From assembly GCA_013398275.1 (NCBI GenBank), contig VZSE01013368.1, forward strand, positions 882,236-946,235: a stretch of 64,000 nucleotides of DNA. Reading direction: 5' to 3'. Under the pieces are notes generated by a model. It had not been told where the DNA came from, ran no database searches, and saw only the letters and a list, made by a program, of their open reading frames with translations. The position numbers and the translations under genes were made by a program. Source of the DNA: Promerops cafer. Its lineage: Eukaryota; Chordata; Aves; Passeriformes; Nectariniidae. Below, in pieces: positions 50,176-64,000 of the stretch (within the stretch, counting starts at the first letter, position 1; the number at the start of each line of letters is the position of its first letter).

Positions 50176-51881
50176 GGAACGAGAGCTGTGGACTATTTCT
50201 GACATTCACGGGGATGAGTTTAATTGGAGTTTGTGAAGGCAGGTGCTCACACATTAAGGGTTGCCTCGATGCCCTACCACTTGGAACTGAGAAGTTCAGA
50301 TTATTCTGCATTTCCACATTTACTTCTGATATACTTCCATTAAGTACATTTTTCATAAAACACCCACAAAGAGAAAACTAATTAGAACTTGTTTTTAAGA
50401 TTAGCTATTATTCTGAGTGGTAACACAGAGTAAAAAATGTAAAGATTCTAAAAATCTATCAGTACATTAACAGAGATTGCTCATTGCTTTGTATCTTAGC
50501 AACAATACCTGTTTGCAAATCAAGCAATATAGACTATATAAAAAAACTGCAGAAATCCAAAATTTCCACTTGAAACAAATAAAATAAAATGAAATAATAT
50601 GTAAAATTACTTCTTCCCACATGTAATAGTTAAATCAAAAGTCTAAATAACTTTCTTGTTCTATTTCTGAACCAGTTTGCAAGTGTCAGGATCATAAGTA
50701 TCTGTTGTATGGTTCCAAAAATTTGAGGTAAATCTCGGATCTCTGAAAAGTACTTTTTAAGTGTCTTTTAAAGTTTCAGATGGTCCTGTTAAAATATTTT
50801 ATCTAGGAAATTATGAAAACATGAATGGAAAAATACTGATCATTTCAACTGGAGTTATACTTTACACCTGTATAAAATCAGACAAATAATTAACAACCAA
50901 TGACATCTAAAACCAGTGCTAAAATCATACATCAACATATAACTTTGAATCTAAGTAATTGCATTTTTTATGGGCCTTGTGGGGAATCAGTATGAGAAGT
51001 TCTTCCTCCCCATTTCAATTATGGATATAACACAAGTAAATTAAGCCAAGTCAATATTCTCAGAAGTCAATTCTAAATATGCCAATGTCTGCTCTGAAGT
51101 TTTAAATAATAATTTATGCATAGCAAGGAACACTTGGGATTTGGTTTTGATCTGCTGCTGTTTGTGGTTGTCTTTTTTTTTTTTTTAATCTAGTGGGGGT
51201 TTTGCCACACAAATTTAAATGGATTAACATTTATTTGAAACGATCTTATACTCTACTATCATTCCATGTTTACCTCATTTTCAAAATCTTTTTCCTGTTC
51301 ATTTCTGTACTTATGCAACATATTTATTTCTTTCTAGCATTGAGGCATCTTGCAAACTGAGGAATAGAAACCACCTTGGTGCCATTCATATTTTATGACA
51401 GTGATATTGGAATCTCTGTGCTACCTTTTCCTCCATTATTTCTTTTATATGTAGTCATAAGACAATAAAAACTAAAGGCAATTGTCATGGCTCCATGACA
51501 AAAACAGAGACTTAAGAATTTAATTATGCCAGATACGTGAATATAAGCAGAAAAGATGAAGCAATGATCTTCATTGTCTCCAACAATTTTAGCAGCACAA
51601 GGAGGTAAGGGCAAGATTCATGGTTAATCTGTCTAATGTCTTTCAAGGACCTTGGGGATTTTATTTGGATGCCTGCTGAAGTCTAACACAAAGAACATAG
51701 AAAAATTTCCTTTTCTGAGGTTTTGCTTCCTTACTTTGGGGTTCTTGAATTTTTGATGATTTAACAAAGCTGTTACCATTCAGTAGAGATAGCAATGAAA
51801 TAAAGGGACAGGGGTGTGAGTTATGAAGCTTGTTTGCTGCACACTCCAGTTTTTCAGTTATGGTTTGATGAACACCTTTTT

Positions 51882-51901
51882 AAAAAAAAAAAAAAAAAAA
51901 A
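51882..51901 (+). repeat. Poly-A run (20)
   Basis: Uninterrupted A20 after a short T-run. No associated element is recognised. Confidence 0.9.
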
Positions 51902-54900
51902 TTCTTGTTGATACTTGCAGCTGTTTATCCTCTGTCCAGAACAGATTTTCTTGAATTGGTCCATTATAACACAATTTGAGTTAAATAACTGTCCTATGAA
52001 GGCCTTTCCTTGCATCTATCCCATCCTCAGAGGAGTCACCTCCCGTGATTTTAAGAGGGGCTGAGAAATCGACTTCCCCTGGCATTGTAGCAGCAGGAAG
52101 CTCACACTGCTGTCTAACCCTCCCAGACAAATCAGCAGCAGCGTCCAATAATTGAAGCCACTTTTAAGATTTGTGTGACTGAGAGCCCCAAGTGCAAGTA
52201 CTCCATCTCATCCTCCTGAATTTTACCCCCAGGAAAAACACAATAGGAATTTCTCTCCATTACATCCATGCTCTCTGTGCCACTGCCACTGGCTTTCTGT
52301 CCCTGCAGGAGAAGCTCTCATTGTTACAGACAATATATTGTCTATACTATTGCCTTTCTGGAAGAAGAATTAGTATATTAATATCTTGCAATGTCACCTC
52401 TCCTTTGATTTGTAAGTGTATACATAATCACACCAAATACTAATTCATCTCTACAGCAAAGTCATTCATTTTAGATGTTAATCTTAGCCAAATTCTAATA
52501 GATTGCAATTTAGAAAACAATAGTTTTCACATCTTCCCAGAAGGAATAAATTAACTTCTTGTAAATCATTAATTTGCAGCTCTCCAATGATCAAGGCTGT
52601 CAGACTAATGTGATTTTAAACCAGTTAGGATTTGTTCTTTTGTTCATTCATACCAGTAACAATAACATGAGCATAGTAAGAATTTATATTAAAATATCAG
52701 CTTTCAATTGAAAGAGAAAGATTGCAGATTTCTCAACTTCATGTACCATTTCCCAGCAGCTGCAGCATATTGCATGTTAAGTTAAAAGAGTTCATTTTAA
52801 ACACAGCTGGCAAGATGTGACTGATGCACCTGACTGGCAATGAACTGTATCTAAAACCTGTAGTAGGTTTTTTACCTGTTCTCCACTCAATCTGTATCTT
52901 TAAGATGGTTTCATTTCTCTGGTGATGTCTTATTTTATGTATCCCACTATCTTTTGGATCACAGTTGTCAGGCATTGTATATTCTACATTCTAGGCCAGC
53001 AGAACATCTACAGCCACATAATACAATAATGCTGGATTATAGACACATTTATTTATATTCACATTCACTTCTTCTGCAGTAGTTTGTGATTCCTTGAACA
53101 GACACAATTAAGTGCTTGGGTTTTCCACGGCAGTTTCAAATATTCAACCCCTGTGCAATTTCATCCAGACATTGTTTGAAGACCAAGGGGGCCTAGTGAT
53201 CTTCACGAGCTAGACTGAGGAACTTGACAAAATAATTGAGTTTTTATTCATTTCCCTCTTCTCTTCACCTTTAGAACCTGTAGGGAACTTAAACTAGCTT
53301 GAAAATTCACCTGATTTCTTCCATTGCTCAGCCCCACAAAGTGTTGCAGCCAAGCTTAATGCTTCGTTTGTATTCAAAACCTAATGAGAAAAATTAGTTG
53401 AAAAGTAGATGTGACATTTCTTTTAAACACTATCATAACAAGCCAGATGATACATTCACCTGCTGCTCATGCATGACAACAGTGAATTAGAAGAAGATAC
53501 AGATTCGTTAATGAACATTTAATTGCCATGGGACTGAAGTGTCTTGGTTTTTATGTTGCAATATTTCTAAGACTGTACCCATTAAATGCAAATGAGTAAG
53601 AAAGCAGCCTTGATATATAGAACAGGAAAAATGATGCATGTTTTATGTCCTTATTGAATTTTAATACTATTTGAGGTCTGACCCTTTCTCTGCCCTGGGT
53701 CCATGGTTGTGATGCTATTTGCCTGCTTAATTTTCAGCCTGTTTCTTGAGAACTGCTGTTCAGCACGTTTTCCCACTGGCTGGGGATTCATCCAGAGCCA
53801 TCCCCAGGCTCTCCACTCCACACTGTCTTTGAGCCATTTTCTATGCATGTGATTTTTTTCTAATACAGAAGAAAATAAATAAAAAAGCAGCCCAAACCAA
53901 AAAACCTTCTTGAATATTCAGGGCATGGGTATGCTCACTGTGAACACTTATGGTAATCTAATGATAAACCCAATGAAGAAGGATAAATACCTGCTCCTTA
54001 CCCTGCTGTTTTAGAGGGGGACAAGCTGAGATTAAAAAGAGTTAAATAATTTGACAAAGGCACCTAGAAACACATGCATGTTCCAGCCACCTGCTCCAGG
54101 GCTCTCTATGCAACCAGTGCTACCCATTAATCAGAGCTGGTTATTACTTTGGGTTCTGAAGGAAGAGAAAGGAAACAAAAGCACTTTTAATCTAAACTTG
54201 TTTTCATCCCATCTTTCTGAAGAAGGGAGGTATGCCTGAAGAGAGAACCTTTCTCTGACCAGTGGAGCTGTCACAATGAAGAAGGCACTCTCAAAATCTT
54301 TCTTAATTAATGAGTATTTGAATTGAGGGAAGACTTCAGGCTGCGAGTCGCCACTGAAACAATGACTGACTGACTGTAAACCAACAGGACAAGTTCCTCA
54401 GATGCTATAAAATCACAGTAGCACCATCTGGCACTCAGTGAGTCCTTGTGGAATTGAACTGCCTAGCTAAAAAAGGGAAAACTGCACTCTCCTGTCCAGT
54501 ACAAGTTTCTCAAAATAACTTTAAAAACTGCATTATACTTTTAATCTCCCATTCCTCAGCTATCTTGAGAGCATTTCTCTAAACTATAAATGTAGTGGTA
54601 TTTCTTAGTTGGCTTACACTTAAGAGTATTTTATTCTTCTCAGAAATACACTGAGACAAATACACTGAAGAAAACTGATAATTTAACATCAGCCAAATCA
54701 TGACAGATGGAATCATTGATAGGAAATGCTTCGGAGCATGAGGTGAAAAATTATTCATTTTCCTTTTTACATTAGACACAAATCCTTCAATGGTAGCAAA
54801 TAGGAATAAAATCTTAGAACTGCTCATTGCCAGGCTGGAAGGATGAGCAGCATTAGAAGTTCTTGGAGTTCATTACTGAAGATTCTGACTGCTTTTGTAA

Positions 54901-56594
54901 GGACACCCTGCTGATATCTTGATAGTGACAGATTAAAATCATGGCAATGCAAAGACACAGTCACAAAATCAAGCATCTTGCCGTGTTAGTCAGAACTATC
55001 ATTCCAGTTGCCTCTCAAACCTCCCTCACTGCAGGAAATAAAAGCATATTTGTGCCCCATTTTGACACAAATGTAGTAACATTCTTAGAAAAGCCCTTTG
55101 AGGACCTCTTTCACTTGGTTATTTTCAAAGTTATTTAGCCATTAACAATGCATGTTTACTAGAATCTACTTGACATTTCTAAAGGTGTTCTTTACCTCCA
55201 AATTAACACCAGAATGGAGGCTGATAGCACTCTTTTTTAGGCAAACAAGGATCTGGCATATAAGAAATAAAACTGTGCTATTAAATATGTCAATAGATAG
55301 CATTTTATATCTGAGTTTCATTACTTGGCCCATGTGTTGTTCCCTACCATACCCAGAGTCAGATAAATAATATTTTATGATTCTGTGCAAATGAAAATGT
55401 AATATAGTTTTTATTTATTGCAGATAAAGCCACCAACACTGTTATCTTCAGGCAAAGGATAGTTTGTGCTCCAGATTGTAATTTGTAATTTTTTCTTAGA
55501 AAAGGTTGTATCTATCTTACAAATAGCAGCCATACTTGCAGGGTAGTCTGTAACCTGCAAAGGAGAGAGTATACACAGATACAAGATATATATCTTTTAT
55601 ACTAGATGCTGTATCTTTTAAACAGCTATAATACATGCACATATAAAAGAAGACAGACACGTATCCTGCAGGATTCTTCAGTGAGTTCACCCTTTCTCAT
55701 TATTGCAGCTGGTTCAGTGCTAGATGAAGCAGAACTAGACTTTTCTTCCAGCCATGTGCCTTAAGATTTCCTGCTTTTCCATGAAGGCTCCATCGCTCTC
55801 TAGGTTTATGTTCTTAAGCTTTCAGATCAGATGATGTCTGAATTCACCTCACTGAATTCAAGTGTTATCTTTCGTTGCTTTGAGTGCTATATTTTTCTAG
55901 TTTTTCATGGCACAAGATCCTCACGTAATACTCTCAGCTCAAAACACTTAGTCTTCAGTTTACCCACCTACCATTCCCTAAACTCTTCATGCCTTTAAAT
56001 CAGGAATATGGACCAGCTTCTGTCAAATATATTCTGGCAAATATTCCCAGCAGTTTACAGTGCCAATATAACCTGAAGGTCTCTCTTCTGTCTCAAAGCA
56101 AATCAATGTTTTGCCAGCATCATCTTAGGAGCAAAATGGGGATATTCCCTCAAAACATCTTGATTACTACCAGCAAAGTTCATTCTATTCTTGACCAGAA
56201 AAAAAGCACTTTTGATCACTAGTCCTTCACAGCCCTGCTAGTGGAGGTACAGAAACAGGTTCATTCTAAACTAGGGAAGATCTTATTGACATAGCCTAAA
56301 TTCCTACTTGAGAGTCAGCAGCTACTCTGGAAACTATTCAAGGGCCTACAAAGGAAGTTGAGGGAACAGTGATTTAGTTCAAATAAATTATAGATTGGCT
56401 TTGGTTCAGAAACTAGCACATGAAATTTAAATGTCTCATACAGAAAGGCAGACTAATTGATTCAAATTGCTTTTGGTGGCTTACCAGCTGTGAGTAAAAG
56501 TAGCACTACCCCAATTACAGAAAGGCAGAAATCTTGTTCAGACAGGCACAGCATTTATGAATGAGTGAGGTTTACGCTCTATTGCTTGTGTGCA

Positions 56595-56645
56595 ATAGAA
56601 AAAGGAATAGGAAATAGAAAAAGGAATAGGAAATAGAATAGGAAA
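56595..56645 (+). repeat. 19-bp tandem repeat, about 2.7 copies
   Basis: The unit ATAGAAAAAGGAATAGGAA is repeated exactly at 56595 and 56614, with a shortened third copy from 56633. It is purine-rich. Confidence 0.95.
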
Positions 56646-58992
56646 AAAGTGTGCCTTCAGTTTCTCCTTTTTCAATTATTTGCTTTTGAACTGTTACAGG
56701 ACTGCTGCCTTTACATAATAATATAAATTCTTGATGAAAATTTCAAAGAACCGGGGTCATCATCTTTTGTAAAGAAAAGATCATTTGTTTTGTTCAAGTT
56801 TTGTTCATGCAGTACCTGGCAGAGTACAGCATGTCTCAATTGGGCGTTCTAGGCATGGGTGTCATACGAGGACTTTAAGCTATCACACACATCTGCATCT
56901 TTGCAGGCTCTGTGTTTTCCTTGGAAACAGGACTTTATAAAGCAGAGTTCTATTTTGTGTCAAAATGCTGCATTTGATGGCGCAAAATCACTATCTTTTG
57001 GTTACATTTGCTTCCTGTTTATTTTCATAGTGGCTCAATTACTATGTTATTTATAACCTTTTCAGAGTCTAATTATATTGCATCAGATATCCTGAGATAT
57101 TTCTGGATGGGCATTTTCTACACAAAAACTTCCTGCTTATTTTTATTATTACCCTTGAAGCTATGCAGTTCCAGCACAACACCACGATTAATTAAGTAGG
57201 CATAATATTGCTGAAATCTCCTCTGGTTTGTTCTGTCTATCATGGCTGAGATTTTTACAACCAGCAAAAGACCTGCTAAAGAAATATGTGACTAATGCTG
57301 AAACAATCCAGTTTAATGAGACCTCCTGGGAAACCACTTCTCCTTAAGTGATCAAAAGAGGAACTTAAATCCCTCTTTGTTCAAATGGAAAGGGTAACAG
57401 GCTGCATAAATATATACAGTAGCTATCTGTGCTAATCTGTTATGCAGCCCAATAGCTTTATATTACTTTATTTGACTTCACACTCAAATATAAATCTTGT
57501 TCATAAGGCTTACTGTAGGCTCTGCATCTATAGAGCACAATTCTGCTGTCAACTACCTAGAAGAATTTATTTCCTAATTGCCTGACCAGTAATTCACTTT
57601 TCTTCTCTGTGACATATTAAATTCTGGTAGGCTCAACAAACCCTGTGCTACTTGATAACTGCAGTCTGTGTTTACCACTGTGTGATTACCTGTGTGTTCA
57701 CAAGAATTGAACAGCACTAAAATTCATAGAGATGGTCAGAAAAGCAAAGCACCAATAGCTATGCTGGAATTACAGGATCTCTCTATCCTACCTACCTAAT
57801 CTCAGGCTTTATGGATTCCTTATATATGAGACAGAAAAAAGTTCCTGCTGTGAGTTGTCCCCTGAAAAAACATCTGTATTCATGGAATACCAGAGATGTG
57901 TAGGCAGCTATGCTTCTAATTTTTCTAATTGACTGCCCATGATGCCCTGTGAGGTCCCCTGTCACCCGTTCTAACCTTTCCTTTCCTGGGAGGCAAGAGG
58001 CATCAGATCAGTTCTTGCCCTAAGAACTCAACACAGGCCACTGTCTGCTTTCCTTTATGTCCTGATCTGCCCAGCTCACATCATTTTTATGTGCTCCTGC
58101 TGCCCTCCTTGGCTGGAGTCCACCGTAGCTGCTGCTTTGAGGGGCCCTTGTCCATCATGTGTTGACACTTGTCTAAACTACAACCCAAAAGTACTTAACC
58201 TCCAAAGGATGAGGAAAAGAGGCCACCAACAGAAATGCAAAGGGTTTTTTTAAGCAAGTCAAACCTTGTTTCAAAAACCAGAAAAATAAATATATCCAAA
58301 CAGCAGCACCCACTGTATTTTCTTCTCCTCTCCTTCTTACTTTACCTGACTGGTTTTCTTCTTTTCCTGGAGGAACAAACATCTTCCATTTCTGCATCTT
58401 ACATATTCTCCTACTGTTATTTTGGTTTTAATTAAGTTATTGTTGGGCAGAAAGTCTTCAATTTCAGCCAATTTTGACCAAGCTCCAATTACATTTTAAT
58501 TTAAAATGTGAAAGAAAACAAACTACTTCATACAGAATGCTTCTGCCTGATAATTTGGAAAATGCATATTTTAGCAGAGAAGACATCTTCATTAGCATAT
58601 TTTAAATAAGGTTGTATAATAAGATCTCTTCCCATTTAATATGGCATTGCAGGGAAAATTGAGAGAATCCCACATGTTTTAAGACTTTTAGCATTAATTA
58701 AATAATGTTTGATCACAGAGAAAAAAATGCAGCAAATTTCACAGAAAAACAGAGCTTAAATGGTTTAAGTTAAATGCAGGTATAAAAAGAATGACTTCCT
58801 CAGGGCCATACATTATTGTGAAGGAAATACAGCAGAACAAGTTAAACAGAGTGGGAGATGTCAAGAGGGAAGCTGGAAGCTTTCAAATGCCAGGTTACAG
58901 CACGGAATGAGTGACAGCCCTTGCAGCTTTAAAAGGGACTCAACGTGACTGGAATTTTGGTACAGGAATGAATGTCTTGGGTGTGTGTTTTG

Positions 58993-59010
58993 TTTTTTTT
59001 TTTTTTTTTT
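58993..59010 (+). repeat. Poly-T run (18)
   Basis: T18 preceded by GTGTGTGTTTTG. It may be a reverse-strand A-tail, but no element body is recognised. Confidence 0.9.
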
Positions 59011-60450
59011 AATCTTTCCATTTCCTTCTTTCTATCGACTGGAAATCTCTAGAATACAAAATCTACACAGAAGAATAAAATAGAAAATACAATCATGGCA
59101 CTGATAGGGAGATTACATCAGGTGGTTGTTTTCTCTGAACTAATATTGTGGATTTGTTGATCATAAATACAGGCTGGGAAGAGGTGAAAAGCATCCAAGT
59201 ATGGACCATTTCAGGATGTTTGCATTATTTCTCTTCCCTTTTCTTTAAAATACACACAAAGGTAAAGAGAGGTATAACTTGTTCTGCTGCTGCTATTACT
59301 GTTCTCTTGTAGTGGAGGTCTGAACCTCCAGAATTCCATTATGCCAATGGATCCTGACAGCTCTAATATAAAAAGCTGCTCCAAGGAATTGAATGTATAT
59401 TTTTCTTTCCCTGTTGAATGACTACAACCTTGTATGGTGATATTTTTATGAGAACTTTCTGAAATCAAGTACCAACCTGGCAAAGCTGCTAGGAAACAGT
59501 ATAATGTAGGCTTAACCTTCCCTCTGCCCTACTATTTAGTACTGGTTCAAGTATTGAGTAAGCATGGAATAGTGAGGAGAAAGGGAGGTGGGGGTCCTTA
59601 GACACCTGCTCAGAAGGAGAGTGGATGTAAGGCTATGTCCTACAGCAGGAAGGTCAGGAGCTAACACCACCAGCTCGCTCTGCCCAAGGCAGATGACAGC
59701 TGCTTCCCTTAGTCTCCCTCTGTATCTCCAAGGCACTGATTCTTGGTGACTCAGCCAACATTTAAAAGAGGACTCAAACCCCTTGAAGTCTTTCACATGG
59801 ACTTTGTTGGGTTTAAATACTTCTAACTGAAAAGACAGTACGTGCTAGAGATTAATGTATATACATGAATGTATTGATGAATGACTGGCCATTAGATTGT
59901 GATCAACAGGTTAATACACAATTTATTTATAAAGCTAGAGGGTTTATGGTTGTTTATAACATTTGTTGAAGATATAACCAGTAAATATGAAGGATTTCAG
60001 ATGCTTCTTCACTTACTTGGGGCATAGTGCTGATTTAAAAGAGAAAATTAGAATGTAGTTTTCAATAAGCATAGTAATCAAGGTTCATACTAATATGATA
60101 TATATAAGTATGTGTGAGAAAAGGACTGACAATGATAATCATTACCACTGAAGATGATTTTGATTAAGTGATGATTAAGTAATTAAAGATAATTATTTAA
60201 AATCTTTCCATTTCCATCTTAGCATGTTTGATTAAAATGTCACATGAAATAACAAGGTCCTATATTAAATAACACATTATTTCAATATTACAACCAAAGC
60301 TTGTCTCCAGAACAAAGGAGAGGTTTATTTCATTACTTTCTGTTCTAGTGTGTTAGTTATAGGTGATAATTTCTTTGAAGTAACTTTGAACTGGGGAGGA
60401 GCTGCTCTGTGTTGTTTCTTTCCTTCTCACACCATTCAGGAGGTGTTCAC

Positions 60451-60735
60451 AGAATCACAGAAGAAGCTGAGTTGGAAGGGACCCACAATGATCATCAAGT
60501 CCAGCTGCTGGCCCTGCACAGCACCATCCCCAAGAGTCACAGTGAGACTCTTGTGTCTGAGAGCCTTGTCCAAACACCTCTTCAGCTCTGCCAGGCTGGT
60601 GCTGTGACCACTCCCCTGAGCCTGCTCAGTGCCCAGCCACCCTCTGGGTGAAGAGCCCTTCCCTGACATCCACCCTAAACCTCCCCTGACACAGCTTCAG
60701 GCCATGCCCTCGAGTCCTGGCACTGGGCAGTGGGC
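60451..60735 (-). mobile_element. CR1 LINE 3'-end fragment
   Basis: The plus strand begins AGAATCACAGAAG and continues with GTTGGAAGGGACCCACA. This is the reverse complement of a CR1 3' end as found in birds. Further matches to the remembered consensus are the CACCCTCTGGGTGAAGAGCC, CCTAAACCTCCCCTG and TCCTGGCACTGGGCA segments. Similarity fades after about 60735. Only the 3' part is present, the usual 5' truncation. The open frames across it are by-products of this repeat. Confidence 0.9.
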
Positions 60736-61090
60736 AGGGAAAACACCATGTCTATGGTGCAGCAGCAAACTGCTGCCTCTGCAGCAAAGGAGAGAGGCTG
60801 AAGACATGGCAAGGCATTTGAATTGCTTTCCTACATTTAGACATCTACATTTAGTTGTATGCAATCTGCTACTGGAAGATACCATGAGGGATTCATGTGC
60901 TCTGTGCTCTAGTTGTCATGATTCCTCTGAACTATTTTAGATCTTCATGTCAAGATGGGTTAAATCCAGGCCTAGAAACACTGGTTTTCTTTTGTACTTT
61001 AGCACTAGAGAGCAGCCTTCATTTTGACAAATAAGAGTATTTAATCTTGCAACTTAAAATGATATGAATGAATATTGAATAACATATTGC

Positions 61091-61113
61091 ATATATATAT
61101 ATATATATATATA
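61091..61113. repeat. AT dinucleotide microsatellite
   Basis: An uninterrupted (AT)n of about 11 units; likely length-polymorphic. Confidence 0.95.
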
Positions 61114-61196
61114 ATAGAAACTTCTATAGACATAATGACTGCCAACCTCCAGTCACTTCCAGATACTTGCTGTTGACAGGACAGACAAAAAATCTG

Positions 61197-61246
61197 TTTG
61201 ATATTATTGATATTTTGATATGTTTGATATTTTGATATTTTTGATC
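61197..61246 (+). repeat. TTGATAT(TT) short irregular repeat
   Basis: Six TGAT(AT) words are spaced 7-11 bases apart (TTTGATATT, ATTGATATT, TTTGATATG and variants). It is of low complexity. Confidence 0.85.
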
Positions 61247-64000
61247 TAAATGTTTCAAAAATGAAAGAAGAAAAATTCTTTTTCTTCCTTGTTTTTTTTT
61301 CCAGGTGAGAAATTCATCAAAACCTGTTCTGTGGGGCAACATTTTTTCCTCTAAATGATCAGCATTCTGTCTCTTCACTTTCCCTGCCTCAAAGTCATCA
61401 AAAATTTCCTTAGCAGGTGCAAGGGACTAGGAAAGACAATAGCAGAGTCTAAATTAGTACCTTAGAATACTGAAAGCTTCACTTTGAACAAAAGACTAAA
61501 ATTCCAGTTGTAAAAACAAATTTATCAACCATATGGAAGGGGAAGCTGAAATCTTACTGGTATATCCTAGAGAGTTTCTACTAGAGCACTTACATAAATG
61601 TAGCACTTTTATAAAAGGGGAAAAACAGAAATTAATGCAGAGGAATATAACTGGTCTGATGCTCACAGATGGGGAAGAAAATAGAAATTATATTTCAGAT
61701 TTGTTTTTATAGCTAAAAATAATCTTGAAATCTTAAAACTAAATTAAGAGAGCATCTCCAGTACAAAGAAGGAGGTAGAGGTAACACTAAAGGGACCAAC
61801 CCAGAGCAAAGATGGCCATGCAGAAGGACTTGGGGTGATGTAATAGTCAGGCTACAATGGGGCCATTCTAAAAGTGAGTTTCCTCATTTCCAGTTTATGA
61901 CTGTGACAGAGCATCATATTGAAAACTGAGAGGTGGCTGTGGTCACAACATTTGGAGTTCTTCCAGAGTAACCTTCAGAGGTTTTAAAATGAGCACAATC
62001 ATTTCTGTAAGTGCTCATCCATTTTTCATATGCCCAGTCTGTCTTCCATTCTGCATTTAAATGTATTACACTTGCACTTGCACTTTTAATGGATATCTAA
62101 GCTTTTAATGGAATTTCAGTGAACTGCACTTTGTATTTCCCCCAAAAAGGAATGATTCATTAGGAGCTGAAGCCAGGCTCCTTTTTTGTTCTGGCTAGTG
62201 AGAAGACGGCCTGGAGGTATATTGTATTAATTCCCAATATAAATGAAGTTAGATGACTGCAGAGCATAATGGTTATTTATGCTGAATAAGAAAGCAGGCA
62301 TAGCAAAGAAAATGTGAAATGGAAGGGGACAGAACAGAAAATACATTTCTGCAAACTAGGGAATGAAGTAAGAGGGTAGAAAGTTACAGAAAGATTGCAT
62401 ACAGAAATGCATTCAAACTATAAGCACTATTTTCTTTCAGATATCATAAGCAGAATAGGATTTCATATCATATTAATAACAGTTTTATAAATGCAACAGA
62501 AAAAAACCATACAGGTGAATGATCACCAGTAGCTAACGAATGAAATAAAAATTTTAGGTACGTTGTTTAATTTGCCAATTCCAGTCACATTCCCTGCAGG
62601 AGCTGTCTGATATTTCCTACTTGGAAGAAATATATTTGACTTTAAAAAGAAATGGATTTCAGAGTGTATTTCTTCAGCTTTTTGGTAGAGCAGATAATAA
62701 CAGATGTGTGCATGCCATGGTAGATGAGCATGCAGAACTTTAATTACAGCTATGTCAATTTTAGGCCCCTAAACCTTGTTTAAAACACTATTACATTGGA
62801 AAAGCTTGGTTGCATCATCTGTGTACCTATCCTTTGCATTTTGGAATCCATTACATCTTGGAATGCATTTGTTAAAAGTGACACCATTTATCTCAATTTT
62901 CTAGTTCATCAACATGTCCCAGAACGCTTTTTTACTAACCTCAAATGTTTAGCATTGTATCTTAAAATCCTAATTAAAGATGTATTTTGTGCCAGCAAAG
63001 AAATGATAAAGCAATAACTTTCATATGTAACCATCAGGAAAGCAGGTAAAAATCTCCATTAAGTGACTGCACAGATCATGTATTCAGGAAGGTAAAGAAG
63101 CTTTCCCTTTCCTGAGCATGTCCAGATTAATGGGCCAACAGCATTTGCCTGTGTAAAGGACTACAGAAATAGAGCCCATTGAGTTCAGGAATTTTGCTAA
63201 GCAATTTTACAATGTCAGTCATCACACTAAGACTGGGCCTTCTACAATAAGCATTGATTACCTTCAAGGCAACTAAGGGATAACAGATCAAAAAGAGATG
63301 GCAGAACTTCAAATTATTGAACAGGTAGTTTGATCTTCTAAGCTGAAATTAGAAAACATCTCCATTTTCAGGTTTGCTAAAATGTAAGAAAAAGGGCAGG
63401 ACAGTTTAAACCTTTTTACTGCCTGTGACTCAGCCAGATCAACAATTAGGAAAGCAAGCACATGTCCAAAAATTCCCACTCAGGGATGTGAGTTAATCAC
63501 CTTTCCTAGGAACATCAGGAACTAAAACCATTGAGATGCCTAAATAGAAGCTGCTGTTGAAAGAAGGCAGGATTAGCCTGAGGTCTGTGGCCAGCTCATA
63601 CAGGTTAAGTGGGAAACACAGAAGTCACTCAAATCACTTTGCCAAGACAGAATTTACATGACATTTTTGTACCCCTTGATTAATACATCCTTTAGCCTGT
63701 GCCTAAGGCCAAATTTCCTTTCCATGCACAACATGCAATGTCTACAATGTCCCCTAGGAATTATGCAGTGTGTGCTGGGGAGAGTATCCATACCTGCTCT
63801 AAGGACAGGTAGTCACATTGTGCTTGGCTCAACACCCCAAAATATCCTATCAACCCTTAAGAAAAATTGCTTGGATATTGTGAAACAGAAAAAGTGACCA
63901 AACTACAAGAGAGCTAAAGCCACGTGCCACCAAGTTAAATGGAACAGGTGACTTAGGTAAGGCCAAGCAGCCTGAAAGGAATAGACAGGATGCAATGTCC

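Larger units (their letters stand above)
50176..60450. other. No gene seen apart from simple repeats
   Basis: AT-rich DNA with homopolymer runs (T14 at 51173-51186 and others listed). Frames are short and overlapping. Confidence 0.6.
60736..64000. other. No gene seen
   Basis: AT-rich DNA after the CR1 fragment, with two short simple repeats near 61.1-61.25 kb and nothing else supportable. Confidence 0.6.

Noticed and set aside
60350..60940. Open frames on both strands near 60.5 kb
   Set aside because: They mostly cover the CR1 3' fragment, which here is downstream of the CR1 coding region.
61760..61870. Possible older CR1 coding-region scrap (GGACTTGGGGTGATG)
   Set aside because: A single short word match; no extended similarity.

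Overview
This window looks like nuclear DNA from a bird. It is AT-rich and poor in CpG, and has no operon-like gene packing. It carries two fragments of CR1 LINEs and one long terminal repeat of a type I recall from avian ERVL-class retroviruses. All repeat-family names and the TNIK assignment come from memory, because no search could be run. No complete protein-coding gene is visible. Almost all open frames are short, lack codon bias or splice context, and overlap one another, as expected of non-coding DNA. No tRNA, rRNA, recognisable miRNA or CRISPR array was seen.

Layout. 1-17.7 kb: unremarkable intergenic or intronic DNA with small tandem duplications and A-runs. 17.7-23.1 kb: three minus-strand stretches that look like possible coding exons (open frame, balanced composition, one very good splice acceptor), but no family is recognised and the splice phases do not link them. 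26.7-28.1 kb: an old minus-strand LTR holding a roughly 350-bp intronless copy of the CpG-rich 5' end of a TNIK-type kinase mRNA (5' UTR plus about 38 codons). It sits just downstream of the LTR's TATA-like box and in the same orientation. 29.8-30.0 kb: CR1 fragment. 32.1-34.9 kb: a very T/G-rich degenerate tandem array with a unit near 15 bp, interrupted by a single-N gap and a GC-rich block of about 0.7 kb. 45.2-45.6 kb: a 220-bp perfect or near-perfect duplication around a single N, most likely an assembly artefact. 50.0-50.2 kb: a short CpG-rich patch. 60.45-60.74 kb: a second CR1 fragment. The rest holds simple repeats and nothing else I can support.

The most interesting locus is the LTR/TNIK chimera. 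Bird LINEs (CR1) rarely copy cellular mRNAs, and the arrangement (U3 - host mRNA 5' end - rest of LTR) is what a reverse-transcriptase template switch during minus-strand strong-stop synthesis would leave. The second is the degenerate 15-bp array, whose unit length is a multiple of three and so produces several false hydrophobic 'membrane protein' reading frames.
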